Below, piece by piece: positions 49,824 through 59,351 of a stretch of 64,000 nt of DNA. The DNA comes from Bacteroidota bacterium. Lineage in GTDB: Bacteria > Bacteroidota > Bacteroidia > NORP154. Every line of letters begins with the position of its first letter. Position 1 is the stretch's first letter. The stretch is from assembly GCA_022572355.1 (NCBI GenBank), contig JACZWC010000006.1, positions 1-64,000 on the forward strand. The letters are read 5' to 3'. The notes under the pieces are model-generated. The model ran no database searches. It saw nothing but the letters and a program-made list of their open reading frames with translations, and was not told the origin of the DNA. The position numbers and the translations under genes were made by a program.

Positions 49824-51473
49824 ATGAAATTTATTACGGCTTTCGCATATTGGTCTATTGTCACTTTGATATTGATGACGCACGCTAATGCACAACAAGT
49901 TGGGGAAGTTGTTAGGGGCCCTCGATTGAGCACAGAAGCCGAGGCAGGATTCTCACCTTGTCCAGATACCATCAGGATACTCATGTTTAAAAAGAAGGTG
50001 GACCTCGGGGTGCTTTTGCCAGCCTGGCTTCCAGTTGAGAATTATGATCACATAGCGGTGCTTGAGGGCACTGTTATTCCCCAACCAAACAGCAAACATA
50101 TTGACACTCACGTTAGCCCGAGCGATTTTCCATATCACCACTATACCCACGATCTGACTTTTAATGTAAAACCCGATATAACTCCTGATAATCGGTATAC
50201 CAATCTATTGGCCTTACAGGTTACCAGGAGTGAGGAAAGAGGAGTGGTCAAATCAGATACTATACTCAAGGAATATGTACATGTGGAGTGGGAAACAGGC
50301 CTTGCAGCGAATAACGAAGGAAATGTGTGTGCTGAACTCAACAAGCAGGGCAAGTCTTGCGGCTTTTATTCAAGCGGACATGAACGAAAAGACGTTATCT
50401 GGAATTGGCCAACATTGGGAGACTGGGTGCATGTTGAGGGATTGTGGCTGTGGGATAGGGGGCATCCTCCTGCCAGAACGGAAATCCATCCTGCACGATT
50501 AATAGCTGTCCGGAGAAATATACCGGTATTTATGAAGCTGAAAGCCAGGAAATGGGGCTATGCAACCAGGATAGATGTATTTGCCAGTGGTGATGGAGGA
50601 GCGATGAACAACAACAGAACCGATGTTCCTGAATTTGTGCATAAGGTAAAGATGAGCAATAAGGACTACAAGTTCCGTGTAAAGCAAATCCTGCCACGGC
50701 CTTCGAGTAATTCTAAACTCATGTATCGCATTGACACTAGAAAGGGAGACACCTATTCGGGAACGGTGGCTATTGTGAGTTATCCGGTAGGTGATATAAA
50801 TCCCAACGATGCCTTTGTTGAAATCAGTATACCATGGAAAAATCTCCCTGATACGGAAGTGTTTGCAAGAACCATTTATGTTTATTGGGATGAAGGAGAC
50901 GGGTTGGCGTCTACTGTTGTGATGAACAAGTATAAGGTTACCATTGAGTCGATGCGGTTTAAACACCGAAAGGAATTTATAAGCAAAGCGGAGTATCGAA
51001 TATTTCTTGAGGTAGGTGGTGACTGGCTATTCCTCAATGATTTTGCAGATTCCGAAGATATTTTGGATGATGGAATCGGCAAAACCTGGAAGCGAAAAAT
51101 TAAAATAAATCAAGAATTCACCGTTTACCTGCCAGCCGGTAAGCAATTTCGTGTTCACTTAGGCGGCTGGGAGGCAGACGGCGTTAATGATATTTTTGGA
51201 AGGCTCATGGACCAATATTCTCCTTGCAATGCTGAAACGAGAAAGTGGATGATGGATAACCTGGACGTAATATCTCCCCTAAAACTTAAAGGATGCCTCG
51301 ATGATCATATTGGAGAGGTGCATGCAATGCATAGCGCCACCGATATTGGAGATGGTCAGAGTTATTCTGTGAAATCTGATGGCCTGAAACATAAGGAGAT
51401 CTGCCCTTTCGAATCCGGCAAGCAGAAAAACAGGTTTGTACTTAAATACACAATCGAACCGGCTACCTATTAG
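49824..51473 (+). CDS. secreted protein of unknown function
   Basis: 549 residues from the ATG at 49824 (signal peptide ends THANAQ, about 24). The start 24 nt upstream lies in the terminator stem. No family recognised. Conserved-looking features are GDWVHVEGLWLWDRGHPPARTEIHPARL (about 195-222), rich in Trp/His/Arg and reminiscent of a metal or ligand site, and a C-terminal beta domain with IEISIPWKNLPD-like and GGWEADGVND segments. No sorting domain at the C-terminus, so it probably stays in the periplasm or outer membrane. Confidence 0.65.
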   Translation: MKFITAFAYWSIVTLILMTHANAQQVGEVVRGPRLSTEAEAGFSPCPDTIRILMFKKKVDLGVLLPAWLPVENYDHIAVLEGTVIPQPNSKHIDTHVSPSDFPYHHYTHDLTFNVKPDITPDNRYTNLLALQVTRSEERGVVKSDTILKEYVHVEWETGLAANNEGNVCAELNKQGKSCGFYSSGHERKDVIWNWPTLGDWVHVEGLWLWDRGHPPARTEIHPARLIAVRRNIPVFMKLKARKWGYATRIDVFASGDGGAMNNNRTDVPEFVHKVKMSNKDYKFRVKQILPRPSSNSKLMYRIDTRKGDTYSGTVAIVSYPVGDINPNDAFVEISIPWKNLPDTEVFARTIYVYWDEGDGLASTVVMNKYKVTIESMRFKHRKEFISKAEYRIFLEVGGDWLFLNDFADSEDILDDGIGKTWKRKIKINQEFTVYLPAGKQFRVHLGGWEADGVNDIFGRLMDQYSPCNAETRKWMMDNLDVISPLKLKGCLDDHIGEVHAMHSATDIGDGQSYSVKSDGLKHKEICPFESGKQKNRFVLKYTIEPATY

Positions 51474-51638
51474 CTATGCGTCGCGCATGAAATTACAGAT
51501 AACGGTAAATTATTTACGATCACTATGACCATGACTATAACTATGACAAAAGAAGCAAGGTCAATCGTGTCATTGTCATCGTTATCGTCATTGTTGAACT
51601 TCCAACATGAGACTTTGAACACAACCTTTCTCTAGCCC
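51474..51638. repeat. low-complexity ATGAC/GTCAT spacer
   Basis: The 165-nt spacer has imperfect repeats of ATGAC and CTATGAC (51520-51550) followed by CATTGTCATCGTTATCGTCA (51571-51590). The two halves are partly complementary. No gene seen. Confidence 0.5.
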
Positions 51639-52556
51639 ATGGATGTATTCTCCGTAACCGTACTGGGTTCCAGCGCAGCCCTTCCCACAGCCAATAGAAA
51701 TCTCTCGGGACAGCTTGTCAAAATTGCAAACCAATATCTCCTAATCGATTGTGGCGAGGGAACCCAAATTCAGCTCCGCAGAAATAAAATAAGCATACAG
51801 CGCATCGATCATATTTTTATCAGTCACCTGCACGGGGATCACTTTTATGGACTCATTGGATTGTTGTCATCGATGCACTTGCTGGGCAGACAAAAGCCGG
51901 TCCATATTTTCGCACATGAAGGACTGAAAAAGGCCATTGAGGTTCAGTTGGAAGTATCACAGGCGAGATTGAGTTTCGAACTCAACTATCACTTTCTCAA
52001 AAACGAATCAGGAGTGGTGCTGGTAGAAAACAAGCATTTCCGTGTTGAATCAATAAAGTTGAAGCACAGTATTCCCTGTTGTGGGTTTTTGATCCGTGAA
52101 GTAGAAAAGCCGAGGAATATCTTAAAATCGGCGATTGAAAAATACAGCATACCCATCAAGGACAGGCCAGGAATTAAGATGGGGGAGGATTTTCTAACTC
52201 AAGGTGGCAAATTGATCAAAAATGAGGAGATCACAAGTGACCCTCTCACTATTCGTTCTTATGCGTATTGCTCAGACACTGCTTATTTGGAGAGCATTTT
52301 AGAGATGATATCAGGTGTTGATCTTCTATATCACGAAGCTACATTTTTGGAAGATAAAAAGGAAAGGGCGAAAGAGACATTCCACTCTACAGCAGCACAG
52401 GCGGCTGAAATTGCAAAAAAGGCTGCCGTTGGCCAGCTTTTGCTGGGACACTTCTCGGCGCGTTATAAGGAAATGGATCTGTTTTTAAGCGAAGCGAAAG
52501 TTATCTTTGATAACGTTGCGCTGGCCGAAGATGGAATTGAATATATGATTGGATAA
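51639..52556 (+). CDS. rnz: ribonuclease Z
   Basis: Removes the 3' trailer from tRNA precursors. 305 residues, the usual length of short RNase Z. Beta-lactamase fold motif HLHGDHFYG (about 65-73), N-terminal GSSAALPTANRNLSG, LLIDCGEGTQIQLRR, then SDTAYLES, YHEATFL and LLGHFSARY (His ligand). Stands alone, convergent with the cargo gene that ends at 52577. Confidence 0.95.
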   Translation: MDVFSVTVLGSSAALPTANRNLSGQLVKIANQYLLIDCGEGTQIQLRRNKISIQRIDHIFISHLHGDHFYGLIGLLSSMHLLGRQKPVHIFAHEGLKKAIEVQLEVSQARLSFELNYHFLKNESGVVLVENKHFRVESIKLKHSIPCCGFLIREVEKPRNILKSAIEKYSIPIKDRPGIKMGEDFLTQGGKLIKNEEITSDPLTIRSYAYCSDTAYLESILEMISGVDLLYHEATFLEDKKERAKETFHSTAAQAAEIAKKAAVGQLLLGHFSARYKEMDLFLSEAKVIFDNVALAEDGIEYMIG

Positions 52557-52576
52557 TCCTGCTAAGTCTGCAGGTA

Positions 52577-54298
52577 CTACTCATCAATAATCAGAACCTT
52601 TCTAGTGATCACCTGATGATCAGAATATAAATGCAAACTATACATACCAGTGGGATAACTCCTCAAATCAATTTGCCAGAAAGTCGGGGAGCTGGAATTC
52701 TGTTCAAGTGCTTCTTCATATATGACTTGCCCGATTGTGTTTGCAATTCTCAATCGTGGATTTTCTAGTTTATCAACAGAATTTACCTCTATAACAAACT
52801 CCCCTGTATTGGGATTAGGATATATCTTGATCCTCCTATCCAAACCCGTAATGTTTATCCCTACTATGTCCGTTATCGTCACTGAAACCACGGCACCACA
52901 ATTATCAGCACCCGTAACTGTAACATTATAGGTCCCTGTGCACAAGCCCGTCGCAGTGGCCGTAGTTTGACCAGATATGTCATCCCATAGATATGTGTAC
53001 GGCATAGTGCCGCCTGTCGCTGAAACAGTGGCCGAGCCATCACAACAACCCACGCAACTTGCATTCGTGCTTGTTGAAATACTTATAATCGGAGCACCAA
53101 TTTCATTAATGGTAACATCTTCAGTAACATTACAGCCATTGGCATCTGTAATAGTTACCGGATAGACGCCAGCCACCAGATTGCTCTCTGCGGTTCCTGT
53201 ACTTCCGCTAGACCATGAGTAAGTATAAGGGCTTGTCCCGCTACTTGCCGTGACTGTTGCTGAACCATCGGCATTGCCACAGGAGGCATCGATAGTTGTT
53301 ACAGTGGCTGTTGGTAGTGAATTAACCGTTACACTAACCTGATCCGTATTCTGACACCCATTTCCATCAGTACCTGTAACCGTGTAAGTAGTGCTAGTCG
53401 TTGGAGACACACTCACCGAAGATCCGGTTCCTGCGCCATTGTCCCAGCTATAATTGACTGCTCCGCTGGCGGTTAGTGTAGCAGTAGCTCCTGTGCAAAT
53501 ATTGGAAGTACCACCTGCAATTACCGTAGGCAACCCGAACACGGTTATATAGTTGGTCATTACAGTTGATGAACTGCTGACTGAATTAGTAACTGTTAAT
53601 TCGACGCTGTACGTACCGGCCGTAGTGTATGTATGAGTCGGGTTTTGGACGGTATAATCAGTACTACCATTATCATCTATATCCCAATCCCAGGAGGTAG
53701 GATTAGAGGTGCTGCTGTCTATGAAACTAACAGTTAAAGGTACGCAACCGGAAGTTGTTTGTGCGGAAAACAAACTAATAGGGCATGTTTGGGGCGTATC
53801 ATCATAGACACAAATATTCAAAGCACTGGGTGTATTGACCCAATTCTGATCGAATACCCTTATCCATATTTCCTCACCTGATGTGCGGCATTGATATTGA
53901 TATGTGAAAGTTATGCTGGATGTAGTGACATCATAACCTCCAAACTCAGTTATGGCGCTGCAACTTGTACCTGAATATACCGCTATTGCAGCATCCACAT
54001 TGGCATCCGTGAAATTGAGGTCTATCTTAAAATGCCCTGAAGCAGGCACGATGAATTTAAACCATACATCATTTCCAGAGAAGGAGTTTATCATCCAGCT
54101 AGGGGCATCTACACCACAACTGCCAGTTGTACCTACAGTAGTAGAACTCACCATGCTGCATGTTGAGCCAACTGTTAAGACAGTTGCCCCACATTGATCA
54201 TCATTACATGCCTGTGCATTAACCATTGAGGAAAATACGCTTAAACAGAAAATAGTGAGTACTTGGAAAGTTTTGGTCATGATTCTTTTTGCTTGCAT
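52577..54298 (-). CDS. type IX-secreted protein with PKD and SprB-like repeats
   Basis: 573 residues. Signal peptide ends SMVNAQ (about 29; the ATG at 54280 would shorten the N-terminus by 6). A Cys-rich jelly-roll-like domain (NDVWFKFIVPASGHFKIDL) comes first, then PKD (SWDWDIDDNGSTDYTVQNPTHTY near 200), an Ig-like/gametolysin-like segment, and two SprB-type repeats (CGNADGSATVTASSGTSPYTYSW, CVGCCDGSATVSATGGTMPYTYLW). The C-terminal type A sorting domain reads IKIYPNPNTGEFVIE through GMYSLHLYSDHQ-KVLIIDE. 11 nt after the larger cargo gene. Confidence 0.9.
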   Translation of the reverse strand: MQAKRIMTKTFQVLTIFCLSVFSSMVNAQACNDDQCGATVLTVGSTCSMVSSTTVGTTGSCGVDAPSWMINSFSGNDVWFKFIVPASGHFKIDLNFTDANVDAAIAVYSGTSCSAITEFGGYDVTTSSITFTYQYQCRTSGEEIWIRVFDQNWVNTPSALNICVYDDTPQTCPISLFSAQTTSGCVPLTVSFIDSSTSNPTSWDWDIDDNGSTDYTVQNPTHTYTTAGTYSVELTVTNSVSSSSTVMTNYITVFGLPTVIAGGTSNICTGATATLTASGAVNYSWDNGAGTGSSVSVSPTTSTTYTVTGTDGNGCQNTDQVSVTVNSLPTATVTTIDASCGNADGSATVTASSGTSPYTYSWSSGSTGTAESNLVAGVYPVTITDANGCNVTEDVTINEIGAPIISISTSTNASCVGCCDGSATVSATGGTMPYTYLWDDISGQTTATATGLCTGTYNVTVTGADNCGAVVSVTITDIVGINITGLDRRIKIYPNPNTGEFVIEVNSVDKLENPRLRIANTIGQVIYEEALEQNSSSPTFWQIDLRSYPTGMYSLHLYSDHQVITRKVLIIDE

Positions 54299-54309
54299 AA
54301 TTTGAGGTA

Positions 54310-57300
54310 TTATTTGATTATAATGCTTTTGCTTAGTGTTCCTGTTATTGTTCGAATCTGCAATTCATAGACTCCTTTTGCAAATCCTGTGAGGTCAATT
54401 ACTTTGCTGTAAATCCCAGTATATTGTTTTAATAAATCTTCAAAAACTACCTGGCCAACTAAGTTAACGATCTTTAGCTCAATGTCCTGAACTTCGCCTA
54501 CCTGGATTTCTACAGTAAATACGCCTGTGTTAGGATTAGGGTAAATCTTAACGTACTGTTCTGCAATATTATCCATCATTCCAACGGTTATACTCGTAGC
54601 ATCAGAAGTCGCTGAACAACCATTGCTATTTGTAACTGTTACCGTATAAAAACCCGTCTGGGTTGCCGTGTAGAATTGAGCAGTGGCACCAGCTATGGAA
54701 GTACCGTTTAAGAACCATTGGTAGCTGCTTGCAAGATCAGTTGAAAGATCATTCAGAAGCTGATTAATTGGAGGTTTGGCGGGATTGGGATTGATGGTTA
54801 GCACCATTGCATCCGAGGCGGCTGTGCAAGGACCCGACGGATCATCTGTGGTGATAGTCAGTGTTACACTGCCTGCGCTAATATCTGCCGAAGAGGGTGT
54901 GTAGGTAGCTGTTAACATGGTGGCGTCGTCAAAAGTGCCGTTTCCGGATGTTGTCCAACTGATGCTCGATGTACTTCCACCCATGGTTCCCGATAAAGTA
55001 TAGGTGTCGTCCTCACAAATACTGGCATCCGTACCCGCATTCGTTATAGCAATCTGGCTGATTGTCAGGATCATATCATCCTGAACTGCTTGGCAAGGCC
55101 CTGAAGGATCGTTGGTAGTGATGGTGAGGGTAACAGTGCCTGCTGTTATGTCAGCTCCGGATGCAGTATATGTTGCAGCTAGTGTTCCGGTGTTATTAAA
55201 AGTACCTGTACCTGATGATGACCATGTCAAACCGGACACACCACTTATGGATGCATTTGACAGAGTGTAGGTACCACTTCCGCAGATGCTGGCATCAGCG
55301 CCTGCACTTACCGTAGCGGCCTGATCAATCGTTAATACCATATTGTCTATCGCTTCCTGACAGGGCCCTCCTCCATCCGGATCATCGCTGGTTATTGTTA
55401 AAGTTACGGTCCCTGCGCCTATATCGCCTGCTGAAGGCGTGTAGGTAGCAGCCAGTAAACTTTGGTTATCAAAGGTTCCGGTACCAGATGTAGACCATGT
55501 AATGATCGATGCCGTTCCGCCCATTGTGCCCGACAAGGTATATGAGCTTCCTTCACAAATCACATCATCCACACCCGCAGTAGCGGTTGGCGCTCCAGGG
55601 GCAGTGATCGTGATCATATTTCCCATCACGATGCAGCCAACAGAATCAGTTATTGCAATATCATAATTACCCGTTCCCAAGCTTGAAAAGTTACCGGAAC
55701 CAGAAAAAGTAGAACCGCCATTGGTGGAGTATTGTAATGGCGATGTGCCTCCACTGGCTGTGATGGTAATGGTTCCATCATTCACTCCGCAGGCGGAAGC
55801 ATCAGTTGAAGTTACCAAATCAATTGTAGGTGGGGCACCAACAGTTACTGACGTTGCTGAAGAGCTACCACTGCATCCGTTTGTATCAGTTACCGTAACG
55901 GTATAAGAACCACTTGTAATTACTGTGATACCTTGAGTAGTTGCACTGGTCGACCATAAATAGCTAACCGCAGCGCTAGATGTTAAGTTGACGTTATCAC
56001 CCTGGCAGAAAGTGGTGGGCCCGCCCGCTGTAATGGTCGGTATTGGGTTGGTATTCACCGTTACTGATATTGGCGTTGAAGTTCTACTGCAACCATTTCC
56101 GTCAGTAACAGTTACTGTATGGGAACCGCTGCTGTTCACATTGATGCTTTGAGTAGTTGGACCTGTTGACCAAGAATAGCTGGCCGCTGCACTCGACGTT
56201 AATGTAACGCTGTCGCCCTGGCAGAATGTGGTGGGCCCGCCCGCTGTGATAGTCGGTATGCCGGGTAAGGAGTTCACAGTTACCGTTGTTGCAGAAGAGG
56301 TTGCGCTGCAGCCATTTGGGTCAGTAATTGTAACAGTATATGACCCGCTCGTACTTACGGTAATACTCTGTGATGATTGCCCTGAAGACCAGGAATAAGC
56401 AGTGGCAGCGCTCGAAGTCAAGGTTACACTATCACCCTGGCAGAAAGTGGTGGGGTCTCCCGCTGTTATGGTGGGTATGCCCGGTAAGGCATGCACAGTG
56501 ATCACAACGCTCGATGTATCACTACAAGAAGAGCTGTCTGCAACCAAACTGATCGTAAAAGTGCCTGCTGTACCAAATGTTCTGGAGCCATCTGTTGTAG
56601 TTGCAAAGCTATTGCCATCTTCCAACCAGTTGTAGCTTGTAGCTCCTGAACTTGTGTTCGTAAAATTAATCGTTCCTCCTTCGCAAACCGAGGTCGTACT
56701 CGATGTAAATGAAGACACAACGCTACAACCACCACCAACACCATTAATCGTAATCGAATTGTAGGCGATTGGACCAGGTTGTGGGGGAAGCCCATTCAGA
56801 TAAAATGTAAAATTGAGTATAAGATTATAAACGCCAGTATCGGTCGGAGTACCAGAAATCACAAAACATCCGAAACTATTTCCCGGCCACGTGCAGCTTG
56901 GAGGCGTGCATGTATAAGTAAGTCCCGGAGGTAATCCGGTAATACTTCCAAGCGTTACTGAATCAATGGTAAAACCTGATGAGTCAAGGGGAATAACAAC
57001 AGTTATTGTCTCTGAGTAACCGACCCCGACAGTTCCATCAGGTAAGCCAGCACCCACGTCAGGACAAATATCAGTTGCGCAAGTAGTGTCAGGTGTGCAT
57101 GACATTCCACCATTAATAGTAATGGAATTGTAGCTGATCGGACCAGGTTGTGGGGGAAGTCCGTTCAGATAAAATATAAAATTAAGTACAAGATTATAAG
57201 TGCTTGTATCAGTTGGTGTGCCCGAAATAACAAAGCATCCGAAACTATTTCCCGGCCACGTGCAGCTTGGAGGTGTGCATGTATAAGTAAGTCCCGGAGG

Positions 57301-57555
57301 TAATCCAGTAATACTTCCAAGTGTTACTGAATCAACGGTAAAACCTGATGAGTCAAGGGGAATTACGACAGTGATTGTCTCCGAATAACTTACCCCGACT
57401 GTTCCATCAGGTAATCCAGCACCCACATCAGGGCAAATATCAGTTGTGCAAGTAGTGTCAGGTGTACATTGTGCATTGGCTGTTGAAAAAATTGTGCTGA
57501 AGCTCAAAAAAGCCAGAGCCGCTAAAAATTGGATGAGAAGACTTTTTGCTTTCAT
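54310..57555 (-). CDS. very repetitive type IX-secreted protein
   Basis: 1081 residues. Signal peptide ends TANAQ (about 29). Residues about 30-152 and 153-275 are near-identical copies of one domain (CTPDTTC, DICPDVGAGLPDGTVG, SFGCFVISGTPTD). Then a PKD-like domain, three ~73-residue Ig-like repeats (PTITAGGPTTFCQGDSVTLT), one SprB repeat, three ~85-residue repeats (CEGSSYTLSGTMGG, TYTPSAGDI), an Ig-like segment and a type A sorting domain (VKIYPNPNTGVFTVEI through GVYELQIRTITG). Large surface adhesin by analogy. Same strand as and just upstream of the gene at 52577. Confidence 0.92.
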   Translation of the reverse strand: MKAKSLLIQFLAALAFLSFSTIFSTANAQCTPDTTCTTDICPDVGAGLPDGTVGVSYSETITVVIPLDSSGFTVDSVTLGSITGLPPGLTYTCTPPSCTWPGNSFGCFVISGTPTDTSTYNLVLNFIFYLNGLPPQPGPISYNSITINGGMSCTPDTTCATDICPDVGAGLPDGTVGVGYSETITVVIPLDSSGFTIDSVTLGSITGLPPGLTYTCTPPSCTWPGNSFGCFVISGTPTDTGVYNLILNFTFYLNGLPPQPGPIAYNSITINGVGGGCSVVSSFTSSTTSVCEGGTINFTNTSSGATSYNWLEDGNSFATTTDGSRTFGTAGTFTISLVADSSSCSDTSSVVITVHALPGIPTITAGDPTTFCQGDSVTLTSSAATAYSWSSGQSSQSITVSTSGSYTVTITDPNGCSATSSATTVTVNSLPGIPTITAGGPTTFCQGDSVTLTSSAAASYSWSTGPTTQSINVNSSGSHTVTVTDGNGCSRTSTPISVTVNTNPIPTITAGGPTTFCQGDNVNLTSSAAVSYLWSTSATTQGITVITSGSYTVTVTDTNGCSGSSSATSVTVGAPPTIDLVTSTDASACGVNDGTITITASGGTSPLQYSTNGGSTFSGSGNFSSLGTGNYDIAITDSVGCIVMGNMITITAPGAPTATAGVDDVICEGSSYTLSGTMGGTASIITWSTSGTGTFDNQSLLAATYTPSAGDIGAGTVTLTITSDDPDGGGPCQEAIDNMVLTIDQAATVSAGADASICGSGTYTLSNASISGVSGLTWSSSGTGTFNNTGTLAATYTASGADITAGTVTLTITTNDPSGPCQAVQDDMILTISQIAITNAGTDASICEDDTYTLSGTMGGSTSSISWTTSGNGTFDDATMLTATYTPSSADISAGSVTLTITTDDPSGPCTAASDAMVLTINPNPAKPPINQLLNDLSTDLASSYQWFLNGTSIAGATAQFYTATQTGFYTVTVTNSNGCSATSDATSITVGMMDNIAEQYVKIYPNPNTGVFTVEIQVGEVQDIELKIVNLVGQVVFEDLLKQYTGIYSKVIDLTGFAKGVYELQIRTITGTLSKSIIIK
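56740..57480 (-). repeat. tandem 369-nt duplication in the surface-protein gene
   Basis: Blocks such as CCCGGCCACGTGCAGCTTGG occur at 56881 and 57250, exactly 369 nt (123 codons) apart, with only scattered, mostly third-position differences over the whole unit. This is a recent in-frame tandem duplication of one domain. Confidence 0.9.
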
Positions 57556-57710
57556 AATATTTCTTTATCGGTTACGATTATATATATAAAGTTATGAATT
57601 CTTTTCCAATTTCTCTCTGTATCCGGTTACTTTTGAAGCATGTTTTTCAGAGAATGATAGCCCGTAGCTATTTCCACGGCTCTATAACTCCTCTGAATAG
57701 GGATTTTTCT

Positions 57711-57718
57711 TAAATTTG
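57711..57718 (+). promoter_or_regulatory. -7 element (TAAATTTG) of the LuxR-type gene
   Basis: TAAATTTG matches TAnnTTTG 24 nt upstream of the ATG at 57742. No clear TTG at -33. Confidence 0.5.
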
Positions 57719-57741
57719 CTATCACAAATCAGATAGAAGCC

Positions 57742-58425
57742 ATGATCGAAGTTTTTGTTGCAGATAGTAGCTACTTATGCAGGGAGGGGATAATATCTCT
57801 TATTAAAGCCTGTAAGGGTGTTAAACTCGTTGGGGAAGCTGACAATTCTAAAGCCTTAACTGCTAGAATTGGCCAACTCCAGCCGGATATTCTGATGCTC
57901 AATTATTCCAGCCCCTTCTTTGATTTTGAAGATATCGGCCTCATCATGAATTTCTTACCCAAGACAAAAATTCTGGCCGTTACCCATGATTTTACCAAGA
58001 AAGATATCACCGCTGCAATAGACGCTGGCGTTACCAGCCATGTATTGCTGGAATGCAGTAAAGAGGAAATATCTGATGCAATTTATGCAACAGCAAATGA
58101 TGAGAAGTTCTTCTGTGGAAAAATCGTAGACGAAATGATGGTTTCGCGTGAATCTGGTGATTTACATGAGTTGGCAGCCGAAATTTCATGTGATCCTATA
58201 AGAATATCGAGGCGGGAGTTGGATATCATTAAATTAATTGCCGAGGGCAATACGAACAAGGAGGTAGCCGATGTATTGTTTATCAGTGCCCATACGGTAA
58301 TGACCCATCGCAAAAACATCATGAATAAGTTGGGTATTAACAATACTGCCGGAATCGTATTATACGCTGTAAGAGAGAACTTGATTGATCCTGGCAAATT
58401 CCTCTTTGATCAGGGTAATTTGTAA
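57742..58425 (+). CDS. LuxR/NarL-type regulator with a degenerate receiver
   Basis: 227 residues. A receiver-like domain (1-115) lacks the phosphorylation residues: the phosphoacceptor Asp is Asn54 (DILMLNYSS), the acidic pair is reduced to AD-S (7-9), and the conserved Lys is Glu104 (HVLLECS). The C-terminal HTH (about 153-215) is intact: SRRELDIIKLIAEGNTNKEVADVLFISAHTV, then HRKNIMNKL. Phosphorylation is therefore unlikely; ligand binding or constitutive dimerisation is more likely. It lies just upstream of the iron-uptake genes and could regulate them, but that is inference. Confidence 0.88.
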   Translation: MIEVFVADSSYLCREGIISLIKACKGVKLVGEADNSKALTARIGQLQPDILMLNYSSPFFDFEDIGLIMNFLPKTKILAVTHDFTKKDITAAIDAGVTSHVLLECSKEEISDAIYATANDEKFFCGKIVDEMMVSRESGDLHELAAEISCDPIRISRRELDIIKLIAEGNTNKEVADVLFISAHTVMTHRKNIMNKLGINNTAGIVLYAVRENLIDPGKFLFDQGNL

Positions 58426-58474
58426 AATACCCTCTTTTAGGTATTGCCGCCTAGGCTTAGCTGCTGTAATTTTG
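58426..58474 (+). promoter_or_regulatory. operator and promoter of the FTR1 gene
   Basis: AATACC-N8-GGTATT at 58426-58445; its right half runs into TTG (58444-58446), then 20 nt, then TAATTTTG (58467-58474). The same half-sites, the same 8-nt spacing and the same 20-nt TTG-to-TA distance occur at 59892-59940 before the FecA-like gene. Binding a protein to the palindrome would block the -33 element, a repressor layout. Confidence 0.75.
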
Positions 58475-58503
58475 GAAATGCAATACAATAAGCGCATACT
58501 CTA

Positions 58504-59334
58504 ATGCAGGAGTTTATTATCACATTTCGAGAGACTTTTGAAGTCGCACTGATAGCGGGAATTGTTCTGAGTTTTCTGAACAGAACCAATCAAAGTCGAT
58601 ACAATATTGTGGTGTATGCGGGCATCGCGGCGGCGGTTCTGGTGAGCATATTGCTCGCTTATATCCTGAGTTCCATCGGAGATGGATTCACTGGTAAAAC
58701 GGAAGAGCTGTATGAAGGTTGTATGATGTACTTAAGTGTAATCTTTCTGTCATTTATGATCCTGTGGTGTATCAAGCACAAACACAAGGTATCTGACATA
58801 GAAAATAAGATATCGAAAGATTTGGACAATGGATATAAGCTAGGTTTATTCTTCCTAATATTCATTGCGGTATTGAGGGAAGGTGTTGAAACCGTGTTGT
58901 TCCTGAGAAGCATCATAGTTGCTTATGAAATTCAAGTTCTTTGGTTCTCATTGCTGGGAGTTTTTGTTGCAGTAGTCCTTGGATATGCCATGTTTCAGGG
59001 AATGGTAAGGTTCGATATCAAGAAATTTTTTAACGTTACCAGTACATTGCTAATCCTCTTTGCAGCGGGACTGCTGGCACATGGAACACATGAACTTCAA
59101 GAAGCAGGCGTGCTGCCTATATTCCTTGAACACGTATGGGATATCAATCCGGAGAGTACAGCTCATCCACTGCATGAGAAAGGATTCATTGGAAGTTTCA
59201 TGAAGAGCTTGTTTGGTTACAATGGTAATCCTTCCCTTATTGAGGTAATGAGTTACCTCACTTTTCTTGCTCTTACATTTGGCTGGTGGAAGAATTACGA
59301 AAATCAGCAAAAGCTTAAATCGGTTAAGGCCTAA
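58504..59334 (+). CDS. FTR1-family iron permease
   Basis: 276 residues, seven predicted membrane helices. The two Fe-binding REXXE motifs are present: RETFE (about 9-13) near the N-terminus and REGVE (about 126-130). The family moves iron across the membrane, often coupled to ferroxidation. HGTHELQEAG and WDINPESTAHP near the C-terminus are typical of bacterial EfeU-like permeases. It is followed 17 nt later by a CxxCH protein, and both lie behind the AATACC operator. Confidence 0.9.
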   Translation: MQEFIITFRETFEVALIAGIVLSFLNRTNQSRYNIVVYAGIAAAVLVSILLAYILSSIGDGFTGKTEELYEGCMMYLSVIFLSFMILWCIKHKHKVSDIENKISKDLDNGYKLGLFFLIFIAVLREGVETVLFLRSIIVAYEIQVLWFSLLGVFVAVVLGYAMFQGMVRFDIKKFFNVTSTLLILFAAGLLAHGTHELQEAGVLPIFLEHVWDINPESTAHPLHEKGFIGSFMKSLFGYNGNPSLIEVMSYLTFLALTFGWWKNYENQQKLKSVKA

Positions 59335-59351
59335 TTGATTTTTTCAATGTT

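Noticed and set aside
57100..57480. Possible assembly artefact as the cause of the duplicated 369-nt unit
   Set aside because: The two copies differ at scattered, mostly silent sites, so they are distinct copies rather than a duplicated contig end.
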